DNA of 64,000 bases from Closterium sp. NIES-65 (GCA_948144175.1 CANXME010002051.1:186001-250000); one strand, 5' to 3'; positions 54,200 to 64,000 are shown, counted from the first letter of the stretch. The notes: generated by a model from the letters alone, not told the origin. Program-made: numbers and translations.

Positions 54200-55134
54200 T
54201 GCGAAGATTAACTCTACAACGGTAGTGAGCTAGACTACAGGGTTGGCACGAACTACTAGAGGTGATCTTAGCTTTGCTTGGTTCCTTAGTGTTTGCACAT
54301 TCACGGGAGAAATTGGCAAGAGTTTTTCACTAGCGAAGGTTGGAATCCCAGAATAATCCAAGAAGCAAAGACAGCAATGACTACATCAGGCACCTAGCAA
54401 CCCTGCAGCTAGCTTGGTCGACCGCCAGCGCAGCTCGGTCGACCGCCTGCCAGCATTGCGTATAGGAGCCGCGCCAGCACTGCAGAAGGGCGACCTGCCA
54501 ACAAAGCAGGTCGACGGCGTGCCCCGTAGAACACAGCAGTGCGCGTGCTCGCAGGTGTGCGCAGACGATTGGCCCGACTTGCCTCGTTGGGCATTCGTCG
54601 GCTGTTGTCTGTGCCTGACGAGCCACATCGACTTCGGGATACCAGCCCAAATTTGCCTGCGCCATCGCGATCTCGACGACGTTCGCGAGCCTCCGCAGAA
54701 CTCGTCGAGCAGGTTACCCGGTCGACCTAGTCGACCCCTGGTACTCTGGTCGACCCCCAGGTGCCTCCGGTCGACCACTGGGTCCCTCTGGTCGACCACC
54801 AGGCGCTCCTGGTCGACCACAACTCCCGTCGAGCTACCCCCTGGTCAGCGGACCCCTTCCGTCGACCAGAACTGCTCTTTGACTTCCCGGTCGAACTGCA
54901 GGTCGACGGACTGCTTCGTCGACCTCCCTGACAGCCCACCCGTCGCACAGACCAGTCAGTTGCAGCTGTCGAGCTCCTTGGTTGACAGCAACACCACAGC
55001 GGTCCGCTGCAGCTTGACGTAACCTGTCGAGCAGCTATCCCACTGTGAACAGTCGGCTGCTACTCCCGTGCATCCGACCAAGTCGTCGGCGTTGCCCAAG
55101 CGAGGGCGGGGCGAACACTCCATTCCTGTTAACA
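54200..55134 (-). repeat. 3' LTR of El6 (935 bp)
   Basis: Plus strand TGCGAAGATTAACTC...CCTGTTAACA. Near-identical to the right copy except for about 21 extra bases near 54430. Rich in GTCGAC like the other copia-A LTRs. Confidence 0.93.
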
Positions 55135-55144
55135 CTCCCCTGCC
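55135..55144 (-). promoter_or_regulatory. Polypurine tract of El6
   Basis: Coding strand GGCAGGGGAG, same as in El2 and El5. Confidence 0.75.
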
Positions 55145-55263
55145 GCGCTCACGCTTGGGCCTCCAGCCCACACGGCAGTACTCCACGGAGAAAACTCGTC
55201 CTCGGCGTGCACCCCACACACAGCACGCCGTCACCGCACCAGCCGTGCAGAAGGGCACGACAC

Positions 55264-58200
55264 CTACTGCTGCACCTCGTCGTCGCCGTCGCCGATGTCG
55301 ACCAGGCGAACTTGGCCGATGGTGATAGAGCACCGGTTGAAAGCCGAAAAATGCAGCGCCTTCGTCAGGAAGTCCGCCGGCTGCTCGGTGGTAGGGATGT
55401 AGTTCAGCACAAATTTCCCGCGCCTCACCATGTGCTGCAGCCAGGCATAGCGTCGCTCCATGTGCTTGAGGTTGCCCGTCAGCCCCAAGCCCTCAGCGAC
55501 CGTGATTGCCGACTTGTTGTCGACGCGGAGGATGGTCGGCTTCCCAGCGTCGAGCAGCTTGAATTCCGCAAGGAGGAAGCGAAGTCGACGCCCCTCTTTG
55601 CCGGCGTCCGTTGCCGCCACGTACTCCGACTCGGTCGATGACAATGTCGCGAACTTGATGCGCGAGCTCGACCAGGAGACTGCGGCCCCTCCGTAGTCGA
55701 ACACGTAGCCTCCCGTGCTCGTCCGGTTTATGCTTGTCGCCCGCGTCGTCGGCATCGACGTAGCCGATCAGCTCCAACGATTCTGGTCCACCGCCAAACT
55801 CCAGGGCTGTGTCGCGGGTGTCGGCGAGGTAGGCGAGACAGCGGTCGACCTCGCGCCAATGCTGGTCGCTCCTCACCGTAAGGCCGCTCCCCAGCTTGCT
55901 GCAGGCAAACGCGATGTCCGGCCTGGTCATCGTCGCCGCAAACTGCAGCGAGCCGACCTTCTGCCGGTACTCCTCCTCCTCGCGCTCTTGAGCCTCCTCG
56001 TCGTCGAACGTCAGCTGAGCGTAGGCGTCAACCAAGACTGGCGTCTTCGGGACTCGACCGCCCTGCTCCTCGTCCATGAAGCGCCTGCGCAGCTTGTCGG
56101 CGTAGCCCTGCTGGTGCAGCCACAGCTTCCTAGCCGGCCTGTCGCGCAAGATCTCCAGCCCGAGGTACTTCACCACTGGTGAGATCTCACGTAGCTCGAA
56201 GGCGGCCTCCAGCAGCTCTTTCAGCTCCTTCAGCATCGTGGTGCTGCTGCTAGCGGCAAGCAGGTCGTCGACGTAGACCAGCACCCAGCAGGTCACTTCG
56301 TCGTCTCCGACCTTGATGTAGAGTGCCTCGTCGACCTTGCTCTTCTTCCAGCCAGCGCCTAGCAGCACACCGTCGAGAGCCCTGTACCACAGCAGCGGCG
56401 ACTGCTTCAGCCCGTAGAGGCTCTTCAGCAGCTTACACACCCGGCCGGTCCCATCGTTGAAATAGTCTGGCTGGTACATGTAGAGCACCCTGTCAAGCTT
56501 GCTCTCCAGGAAAGCGTTCTTCATGTCGAGCTGCATCAGGTTGAGATTGAGGAAGGCGACTATGCTGAGGAAGATCCTCAGCGTGACGTAGCTACTCACC
56601 AGGGAGTACGTCTCGTCGTAGTCAGCGCCGTACACCTTCGTGAAGCCCTTCACGACTAGCCTCGCCTTTTCGCGCTCGACGGTGTCGTCGATGCGGTACT
56701 TGGTCGTCAGCACCCATCGGTTCTTCATGATATTCACCCCGCGTGGGCGTTCGACCAGCTCCCAAGTCCCCATGGCAATGAGGCTACGAATTTCTTCTTC
56801 CATGGCGGTCTTCACCGCCTCGCCCTTCCAGATCGATAGCGCCTCCTTCACCGTCATCATGGCGATGTCCCAGCGGTGTTCGGGGTCAGCATGCACGTCA
56901 GGGTCGAGCTCCAGCACGTCTTCATCCTCCTCGGCATCATCGTACAGCAGGTTGTTGTCGACCTCGTCGTACACCGTGGTGAAGGCAGCTGGCGGTAGAC
57001 AGGCATGTAAGCTCAACCGCTCCGGCGGCCGTTGAGCTCGACCTGTACGTCGCAGCTCGGGCTTCGTGATCGGCACTTCCACTACATCACTGTCGGTGGA
57101 CTCCTCACCCGCCGACAACTCCCCTTTCTCATCAACTAGAACGTCGTTGACCAGCTTGTCAGAACATATATGTAGCTTATGCTGTTGTGTAGGCCACAGC
57201 GGGGTATACCATAGGGGGTACAACCCAATTAGGGTTTTGCTATTTGTACTCACTTCACTCATAATTCATTCATTCTCGCTCTATTCTCCACACAGCTGCT
57301 TCGACCCTTCGACCGGCTGTTCCTCTGCTGTTGCCTTCGACAACTCTCCTGTCGACCGCTCCGGCTGCCGTTCCCCTGTCGAGTATCCCCCTACCGATGC
57401 CTCCTGTTCAACCGGCTCCCCTGTCTGGTGCTCCTCTGTCGTCGACGGCTTTCCATCGTAGTCGACGAGCTTGGCGCATTGTCGTCCACCGGCGATGCCA
57501 CTGGCCGGCGCCACAGGCGACGCCTCAAGGCTCCCCTCATCGTCGGTGGCCAACACAGGTATCGACGCAGGCAGATCGGCGATGGGAGAGGGAGGAGCAA
57601 GGACAGGGGAAGGTGGAGGAACCTCCACAACATCCTCATCAGCAGGCTCGTCGACTTCGGCGATCAGGGGAACCGTCGCCGTCGAGGTGTCCGTCGGCGG
57701 GTGCGCTTGCGTCCGCTCCGACGCCAGCCCATACTTCGCCTTCCACACCTCCAGCGACAGCGTCTCGTAGAAGATCACCTCGACCGACGTGACCACCTTG
57801 TTGTCGGTCAGGTCGAGCACCTCCCAGCCCTTGCTCTCTGGCGACACACCCAGGTGAAGCCCCCAACGAGCCTTCGGCGCCAGCTTCCCACCTCGTTGCT
57901 GCTCGGGAACCATGAACTGCACCATGCAGCCCCACACCCGCGCTAGCGTAAGGTCGGGCCTCTGCCCAGTCAGCAGCTGGTACGGAGTCGTTCCCGGCGG
58001 CGTCGCTGACCGCTCCAAGCAGTTGCGCACCCAGACCGCTTGTCGTAGAGCAAGGTGCCACCAGTGATGCTGCACGCCCATGTGCAGTAGCATCGTCCGC
58101 ACGGACTCGACGACCGTGCGCATCTCCCGCTCAGCCATGCCATTCTGCTGCGGAGTGTAGGGGCACGTCAGGTCGTGGACGATGCCCTTCCCGTCGACAA

Positions 58201-60594
58201 AATCGGTGAACGCCTTCCCGAGGAATTCCCCTCCTCGATCGGAGCAAAGCGACAGAACCGACTTCTTCGTCTGTCGTTCCACAAGCACCAGCCACTTCTC
58301 GAACTCCCGCAGCACATCGCTCTTCTTAGCGACCGGCATTGCCCACACGAATCGAGTATGGCGATCCTTCAGCAGTAGGAAGTACAAGCTGCCATCCTTG
58401 GCAGCCACCCGAAATGGCCTGCACAAGTCAATGTGCACGACAGCCAGCGCCTCCGCTGCATCCGAGCCCTTGGCGGGGAAGGTGTGCCGCGCCAGTTTTC
58501 CTCCGACACACGAGACACACGGCGGGTCTGCTCCGGTCGACGACGTGATGTCGAGCCCAATAGCAACATCATGCTTCGCCGAGCTCTTGATCGTGTCGAG
58601 GCTGACGTGTGCGAGTCGCGCATGCATCGTGTCGGGGTTCGTCTTCGTTGCGGAGATGATCGTCCGTAGAGCCACCACCTCGGTCGACGGCGACTGCATC
58701 GAGCAGGGGCGAAGGTCGGTGCAGAGTATCCGTCCGGTGTAGCGAGCTAGACCGAGCACCTCCCCAGTCGCGGCGACGAGCAGCATCTCATCGCCATCGC
58801 CCTGCAGCAGCACTCCGCTCTCCTTCAGCTGGCCAGCAGACAACAGGTTTGCCTGTACGCCCGGAACGTAGAGTACGTCGGGGATGAGGACCCGCTTCCC
58901 GGCCTCCCCTTGCACAGCGACGGTTCCGCGACCCTCGACAGGCTGCAATGCCCCATTGAACCCACGCACGTGCTTCACCCCGTCGCTCGGCCCCATGTCG
59001 ACGAAGACCGACTTCGTCCCCATCAGGTGGTGGGAGCACCCGCTGTCGAGCAGCACCGCCATCGGGTTGGCCTGCACAGCCGCTGCCACTGCCTGGAAGT
59101 CCTCGCCGGCCTCCGGCGCCAGTGAGACCGTCGGCTCCACTACGCCGACCATCGAGCACGACGCCTCCCCGTCGCCTCGGCTCTTGCCGCTAGAGCTGTC
59201 GACGTCTTTCGTCAACGACGTCTTCTTCGACCCTTGCTTCTCCTTGCGCGGCTTCTCTACTCGACGGGGGCGACGACTGGCCGATCGTCCGCAGCCTCCC
59301 TTGTTGTCATCCTCGTCACTGTCATCGCGGTCGGGGCACTCAAAGGAGAGATGGTCAGGGTCGCCGCAGATCCAGCACTCCCGCCGTCGACCACCACCTC
59401 GTCGACCCTTATCCCGCGTCGACCTCTTCTCGTCGACGTCCTTCGTCGACCGCCCACCTCCGCTACCACCTCCGCCTTGCTTCCCGCGCTGCTCCTGTTG
59501 ATAATTTGGCTTCGTCGGTGCAGCGTAACTCGCCTGCGGAAGAAACTCCGTGGGCTGCTCTGCCTCCTGCATCGCCTCATCCTAGAGAATGTAGCTGGTG
59601 ATGGAGTCTCGTCGAGGGACTCACGCGTGGAGGGCACCATCATCATCCTCTTCATGAGATTGTAGCTGCGCGGCAAGCCCTTGACGATGTGGGTGATGTA
59701 GGACGCCGTCGAGTATTCGGCGCCCGCCATTCGCATCTCAGCCAGGATCCGTCGAGCACGGTTGCAGTAATCCGTCGCTGACTCCTGCTTGCCCATCCGA
59801 ATGTGAGTCATCTTCTCCTCTAGCTGTCCGATGTACAGGTCGTCCCTGACCTGGTACGTAGATATGATGAAGCGCCATGCCTGGTGACCAGCATACAGTC
59901 GCCCTCGACAGCTCCTGAGCGCCAGCTGCACCACCAGCGAGCAGCACCTCAAGATGACCATGAAGGTGAGCAAGTGAGCAGAACGAAACTCCCCGCGCAG
60001 CCCGACATCCTCCTCGGGCGGAATTGGCACGGTGCCGTCGGCGAAGCCCTTCAGCCCGGCGACCTCCAGCTGAGGTTCGATCGACTCCCTCCAGGTGATA
60101 AGGTCCCGTCGACCTTGCAGCGGAGCGACGGTGATTCGATCCGGCGAAAACTTGAAGTAGCCATACGCCGGTGCAATCCCGCCCGCCGTCACATGCGTCG
60201 TCGCCGAGAGCCCACCACCACTTCGTAGAGGGGAGCGACGTCGAACATCGACGTCGGCGTGCGAGCTGCCTGCAGCCGCCGTCGACCGCTGCACTCACGC
60301 CTGGATTCCGTCGACACCACCATCGACCTTGATCACTCCTCTCTGCCTCGTGCGTTCGCTGCCGCTGACTCGTGCACCACCGTCGACCTCGTCGTCGACG
60401 CCTCCTTCGTTGCGTACCGGTCGAGGAGAAGCAGGACGGGAAGGGTGTTCAGTCGCCCACTGCGACCGGATGCCCAACTCGACGATCACTAAGGGGATCG
60501 TCCTGTACTCGCCATTCGCATGGCGTCTCCTTGCGTCAGCCAAACGTGCCTCCAAGGTGTCCGCTGCACCCGCATCAACTACGGGGTTGACCAT
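55264..60594 (-). pseudogene. El6 Gag-Pol, mildly damaged
   Basis: Start ATG 60592-60594 (MVNPVVDAGAADTLEARL). A TGA at 60295-60297 stands at an Arg codon of El2. Gag runs to about 59600, where a frameshift and TAG 59582-59584 (Gln in El5 and El2) occur. From 59572 the frame is open: zinc knuckle CWICGDPDHLSFECP, protease LLDSGCSHHLMG, integrase VVHIDLCRPF, LCSDRGGEFLG, QQNGMAEREM. It is interrupted only by the solo LTR (57157-57292), which adds 141 bp (47 codons) and one TAG. Reverse transcriptase RWVLTTKYRIDD, DMKNAFLESK, YVDDLLAASSS (all intact). A frameshift near 55760 precedes RNase H (TSTGGYVFDYGGAAVSW, VDNKSAITVAEGLG), ending at TAG 55264-55266. Confidence 0.92.
57157..57292 (+). mobile_element. 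Solo LTR of the copia-B family (136 bp)
   Basis: Begins TGTCAGAACATATATG and ends CTATTCTCCACA. A perfect 5-bp duplication CAGCT flanks it (57152-57156 and 57293-57297). It aligns with the El1, El3 and El4 LTRs (blocks TGTGTAGGCC, GGGGGTACAACCCAATTAGG). Orientation is opposite to the host element El6. A whole element must have inserted and then recombined between its LTRs. Confidence 0.93.
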
Positions 60595-60652
60595 GGCGAC
60601 TATCGCTGCTGCCGGCCTACGAACGACTTAGTAGGTGCACAAGTCGGCTCCT

Positions 60653-60691
60653 ATCTGAAGGTCGCGTGTTCGATCCACGCTCACCGCACCA
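60653..60691 (-). promoter_or_regulatory. Extended tRNA-Phe primer-binding site of El6 (39 bp identical to a tRNA 3' half)
   Basis: The plus strand from 60653 to 60691 reads as the 3' half of plant cytosolic tRNA-Phe: end of the anticodon loop, anticodon-stem 3' strand (CTGAAGG with neighbours), variable loop, T arm (GCGTG-TTCGATC-CACGC), acceptor 3' strand and CCA. The CCA abuts the LTR at 60692. A normal primer site covers about 18 bases, ending at the methylated A58; here the match is more than twice that. Confidence 0.9.
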
Positions 60692-61605
60692 TGCGAAGAT
60701 TAACTCTACAACGGTAGTGAGCTAGACTACAGGGTTGGCACGAACTACTAGAGGTGATCTTAGCTTTGCTTGGTTCCTTAGTGTTTGCACATTCACGGGA
60801 GAAATTGGCAAGAGTTTTCACTAGCAAAGGTTGGAATCCCATAATAATCCAAGAAGCAAAGACAACAATGACTACATCAGGCACCTAGCAACCCTGCAGC
60901 TAGCTTGGTCGACCGCCTGCGAGCATTGCGTAGAGGAGCCACGCCAGCACTGCAGAAGGGCGACCTGCCAACAAAGCAGGTCGACGGCGTGCCCCGTAGA
61001 ACACAGCAGTACGCGTGCTCGCAGGTGTGCGCAGACGATTGGCCCGACTTGCCTCGTTGGGCATCTGTCGGCTGTTTTCTGCGCCTGACGAGCCACATCG
61101 ACTTCGGGATACCAGCTCGAAGTCGACTGCGCCGTCGCGATCTCGACGACGTTCGCGAGCCTCCGCAGAACTCGTCGAGCAGGTTACCCGGTCGACCTGG
61201 TCGACCCGTGGTACTCTGGTCGACCCCCAAGTGCCTCCGGTCGACCACTGGGTCCCTCTGGTCGACCACCAGGCGCTTCTGGTTGACCACAACTCCCGTA
61301 GAGCTACCCCCTGGTCAGCGGACCCCTTCCGTCGACCAGAACTGCTCTGTCGACTTCCCGGTCGAACTGCAGGTCGACGGACTGCTTCGTCGACCTCCCT
61401 GACGGCCCACCCGTCGCACAGACCAGTCAGTTGCAGCTGTCGAGCTCCTTGGTCGACAGCAACACCACAGCGGTCCGCTGCAGCTCGACGTAACCTGTCG
61501 AGCAGCTATCCCACTGTGAATAGTCGGCTGCTACTCCTGTGCATCCGACCAAGTCGTCGGCGTTGCCCAAACGAGGGCGGGGCCAACACTCCATTCCTGT
61601 TAACA
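60692..61605 (-). repeat. 5' LTR of El6 (914 bp)
   Basis: Plus strand TGCGAAGATTAACTC...CCTGTTAACA, next to the duplication GTACC (61606-61610). Confidence 0.93.
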
Positions 61606-61660
61606 GTACCAGAGAGAGCAGACTCACTAGCACCTAGAGCAGCAGCCTCAATACCTGGGT
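61606..61660 (-). pseudogene. El4 last fragment (gag-protease spacer)
   Basis: Coding strand PGIEAAALGASESALSGT, matching the spacer before the protease motif in El1 (PDPGIGPAALATGEAALGAS). It is fused to El7 integrase at GGTCGATG. Confidence 0.75.
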
Positions 61661-63229
61661 CGATGTGCATGACGGTCAGCACATCATCGGCGTCGGAGCC
61701 TTGGTCGGGGAAGGTGTGCCGCGCCAGCTTCCCGCCGACGCACGAGACACACGGTGAGTCGGCGCCCGTCGCCGACTTGAGGTCCAGCCCAATGGCGACC
61801 TCGTTCTTCGCCGAGCTCCTGATGATGTCCATGCCGACGTGCGCAAGTCTCGCGTGCATCTGGTCCGGCGTCGACTTTGTCTTCGAGACGATCGCCCGCA
61901 GGGCCACAACCTCCGGCGTAGGCGACGTCGACCTCGTTGAGCAAGGTCGTAGGTCGGTGCAGAGGACCCGCCCAGAGTATGTCGCCCGTTCGAGCACCTC
62001 TCCCGCTACCGAGACGAGCAGCATCCCATCGCCGTCCTCTTGCAACTTCACACCGTGCTCCTTCTGCTGGTCGGACGATAGCAGGGCACACACGGAACGT
62101 AGAGCACGTCAGGGATGAGCACCTGCTTCCCGGCCTCTCCTTGCAGGGCGAAGTGCCACGGCCCTGGACATCCTGCAGCGCCCCATTGAAGCTGCGCACG
62201 TGCTTGATTGGGCCGATCGGCTGCAGGTCGACGAAGGCTTCCTTCGTCCCCATCAGGTGGTGCGAGCAGCCGCTGTCGAGCAAGACCACCGCCGGGTCCA
62301 CCCTAAACCCTGGAAGTCCTCCCTGACCTCTAGCGCTAGTGAGACGGTCGGCTCCATGACGCCGACCAGCGAACACGACGCCGTCTTGTCGTCCCGCCCC
62401 TTACCGCCTGCAGAGGAGTCGGCGTCCTTCGCCAAGGTCGATGTCCTCGACTGCTTCTCCTTGCGCGGCATATTTCCCCCTCGGCGAGGATGTCGACTGC
62501 CAGACCTCCCGCGGCCTCCCTTGGCGTCGTCGTCTTCGGAGTCACTGCGGTCGGGGCATTCGAAGGAGAGGTGGTCGGGGTCGCCGCACAGCCAGCACTC
62601 CCGACGTCGACCTCCTCCTCCCCGACCGCTGTCCTTGGTCGACTTCTTTTCGTGGACCTCCTTGGCCGGCTTCCAGCCACTGCTACCACCACCGCCAGAC
62701 TGTCCGCGCTGCCCCGGTCGGCCACCTTGCTTCGCCGGGGCGACGAAGTTCGCCTGCGCCAAGAGCTCCTGGGACCGCTCGGCCTCCTGCATCGCCTCGT
62801 CCTGCAGGATGTACGAGGTCAAGTTGTCCTCGTTGAGCGTCCTCCTCGTGCTCGGTGCCATCGACAGCCGCTTCAATAGGTTGTAGCTGCTCGAGAGTCC
62901 CTGCATCACGTGGGAGACGTACGACGCCATCGAGTACTGCGCATCAGCCATCCTGATGGTGGCGAGAATTCGCCGAGCTCGGTTTCAGTAGTCGGTCGCC
63001 GTCTCCTCGTCGCCCATACGCAGGTGCGTCAGCTGTCCCTCCAGCTGGGCAATGAACAAGTCGTCGGTGACTTAGTAGGTCGACTCGATGAAGCTCCATG
63101 TCTGGTGGCCGGCGTCGAGGTACTCTCAGCACCACTTCAAGGCGATCTGCACGCCCGGCGAGCAGCACCGCAAGATGACCGTGAAGGTCGACAACTGCAC
63201 GGGGCGAAACTCCGCACGCAGGTCAGGGT
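61661..63229 (-). pseudogene. El7, copia-A remnant: Gag, protease and start of integrase
   Basis: From right: Gag with LLTFTVI-type region, KWC followed by TGA, TY followed by TAA (63072-63074; Gln in El5), TDY followed by TGA near 62985, then an open stretch 62951-62253 with the zinc knuckle CWLCGDPDHLSFECP. The segment corresponding to EDFQAVAAAVQANPAV is damaged near 62300. Protease LLDSGCSHHLMG is followed by shifts near 62150 and 62090, then MHARLAHVGMDIIRSSAKNE and CVSCVGGKLARHTFPD. It ends at VMHID where it is fused to El4. The 5' end is cut by the gypsy LTR at 63230. Confidence 0.85.
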
Positions 63230-63602
63230 TGTGAGGATCTAGGATCGAGCTCAGAAAAGAGAGTTTGAATTGAATTGAACGATCACCTAGGTACAACACG
63301 AGGCTATATATACGCTCGACACAAGGCCCCGTAACCAGGTGTTACGCGAAGGTTCCGCGGATCGCGAAGCGTCCCGAATAGATCCTTCCCGAATTCGGTA
63401 GAAGGCAATTCGGTGGCAACCGAAAAGCCAGAATTCGGTGCACGCAACCTAGCTCGGTGCTATAACTATAATAAAATATAGGAATGCACCTAGCGTAGAA
63501 AATCAAGCGATTCATGCATGCATATAATTATCCTATGCTAGAAATAGCATGATAAAGTAAAGGCAAGCAAGCATAGCTGGCATGAGCCGTCGTACTCTCA
63601 CA
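63230..63602 (-). repeat. 3' LTR of El8 (373 bp)
   Basis: Plus strand begins TGTGAGGATC and ends GTACTCTCACA; the ends are inverted (TGTGAG/CTCACA). A TATATATA run lies at about 63313-63320. Boundaries rest on the El7 break at the left and the purine tract at the right. Confidence 0.82.
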
Positions 63603-63612
63603 CGTCCCCACC
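63603..63612 (-). promoter_or_regulatory. Polypurine tract of El8
   Basis: Coding strand GGTGGGGACG next to the LTR start TGTGAGAG. Confidence 0.6.
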
Positions 63613-64000
63613 TCAAAGTTGGGTGGCGTGAGAGACACTCTGCTTGACAAGATAGTCCTTGAGAACATGGCGTGCGTTGCCCATATCAGCTTCTGCAACC
63701 CAATTGTCCTCAGTGGGGTCGTATCCCGTCCAGCGTATCAGGAACTCGAGGGTCTTGCCGTCGCGGCGCCGATGAGTGAGAACACGCTCAATCTCGTACT
63801 CTGGTTCATCCTGCACAAGAACAGGTGGAGGTGGCGGTAGCTGCCGTCCCTGGAACTGTTGGTTGGGGTCCTTGTAGGGTTTCAATAGCGGCACATGGAA
63901 AGCATTGTGACGCCTCCACGTATCTGGTAAGCGCAAGCGGAATGTAACTGGTGTCACCAGAGCCTCCACGAGAAAAGGACCACAGAAGCGAGGCCGGAGC
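63613..64000 (-). CDS. Gypsy Pol C-terminus with chromodomain, partial
   Basis: Open from the right window edge to TGA 63613-63615. The visible part starts LRPRFCGPFLVEALVTPVTF, the post-integrase module typical of chromoviruses, continues with LPDTWRRHNAFHVPLLKPY, then a Pro-rich hinge. It ends in a chromodomain: YEIERVLTHRRRDGKTLEFL, IRWTGYDPTEDNWVAE and ARHVLKDYL. The aromatic positions Tyr, Trp and Trp of the methyl-lysine cage are present. Such domains steer integration to particular chromatin. No defect is seen in these 129 codons. Confidence 0.88.
   Translation of the reverse strand, partial: LRPRFCGPFLVEALVTPVTFRLRLPDTWRRHNAFHVPLLKPYKDPNQQFQGRQLPPPPPVLVQDEPEYEIERVLTHRRRDGKTLEFLIRWTGYDPTEDNWVAEADMGNARHVLKDYLVKQSVSHATQL

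Larger units (their letters stand above)
54200..61605 (-). mobile_element. El6, full-length copia-A2 retrotransposon nested in El4
   Basis: LTRs of 935 and 914 bp, perfect 5-bp duplication GTACC (54195-54199 and 61606-61610), extended tRNA-Phe primer site, purine tract and a nearly continuous gag-pol. It belongs to the El2/El5 family by protein sequence but has a distinct LTR (ends TGTTAACAGGAATGG and TTCGCA). It carries a copia-B solo LTR. Confidence 0.95.
40201..61660 (-). mobile_element. El4, copia-B retrotransposon split by three insertions and cut at its 5' end
   Basis: Its own pieces are 40201-41549 (3' LTR, RNase H, end of reverse transcriptase), 43980-45457 (reverse transcriptase and linker), 52913-54199 (linker, integrase, bit of protease region) and 61606-61660 (bit of gag-protease region). 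The joins are colinear with El1 and El3. El5 and El6 are bordered by perfect target duplications made of El4 sequence. The 5' LTR, leader and most of gag are gone; at 61660 it is fused to El7. The left flank is TGGAG (40196-40200). Confidence 0.88.
63230..64000 (-). mobile_element. El8, Ty3/gypsy chromovirus, 3' end
   Basis: 3' LTR, purine tract and the C-terminal end of pol with a chromodomain, inserted in El7 gag. The flank is AGGGT (63225-63229). The rest lies beyond the right edge. Confidence 0.88.

Noticed and set aside
60653-60691. A functional tRNA-Phe gene
   Set aside because: Only the 3' half is present, with CCA encoded and joined to an LTR; the D arm and 5' acceptor strand are missing upstream.
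9641-63074. TAG/TAA reassigned to glutamine in this organism
   Set aside because: Many in-frame TAG/TAA fall on Gln positions, but El2, El5, El6, ElE and the host gene all end in TAG. Over 1,129 codons of intact El1 no internal TAG or TAA is used. Other stops replace Trp, Tyr, Cys or Arg. Decay of methylated CAG explains it better.

Overview
The window is eukaryotic and consists almost entirely of LTR retrotransposons. At least ten Ty1/copia-type elements or remnants and two Ty3/gypsy remnants are layered over one another, with one hAT-like DNA element. Only about 2.3 kb (37,945-40,200) carries clear host coding sequence: a spliced cytochrome b561-like gene on the minus strand. The plant type of primer-binding sites (initiator-Met for several families, tRNA-Phe for another), the 39-base identity to the plant tRNA-Phe 3' half, the 5-bp target duplications and the cytochrome b561 gene suggest the green lineage (plant or streptophyte alga). 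This is inference; no species is claimed. No prokaryotic operon, CRISPR array or rRNA was seen.

Layout, left to right. 1-4,756: copia-B element El1 (minus), cut by the window edge, with an undamaged Gag-Pol frame of at least 1,129 codons and a GC-rich repeated leader. 4,757-7,800: decayed Ty3/gypsy gag-pol (plus). 7,800-9,925: copia-B pol fragment (plus). 9,933-10,540: broken copia-A LTR. 10,642-15,719: complete but decayed copia ElD (plus). 15,760-23,338: complete copia-A element El2 (plus, duplication TCACC). 23,360-23,917: hAT-like non-autonomous element. 24,191-31,001: copia ElE (minus), an LTR-sharing tandem composite inside one CCTCC duplication. 31,012-31,952: 5' end of another LTR element, ElF (plus). 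31,953-36,836: copia-B El3 (minus), 5'-truncated. 36,837-37,944: a divergent lone LTR. 37,945-40,200: host island. 40,201-61,660: copia-B El4 (minus), split by three insertions: a non-coding LTR element ElG (41,550-43,979), copia-A El5 (45,458-52,912, duplication GCTCC) and copia-A El6 (54,200-61,605, duplication GTACC). El6 itself holds a 136-bp solo LTR of the copia-B family (duplication CAGCT). 61,661-63,229: copia-A remnant El7. 63,230-64,000: 3' end of a chromodomain gypsy element (minus) inserted in El7.

The families fall into groups. Copia-B (El1, El3, El4, solo LTR) has LTRs of only 127-136 bp, a shortened initiator-Met primer site, and a long Ala/Gly/Pro/Glu linker between integrase and reverse transcriptase. 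Copia-A (El2, El5, El6, El7) has LTRs of 0.9-1.1 kb packed with GTCGAC palindromes and a tRNA-Phe primer site. Each element has the expected copia order gag, protease, integrase, reverse transcriptase, RNase H. Apart from El1 and the visible end of the chromodomain gypsy element, the frames are broken. Many of the stop codons lie where sister copies in the same window have a CAG glutamine codon, which fits decay of silenced, methylated repeats.
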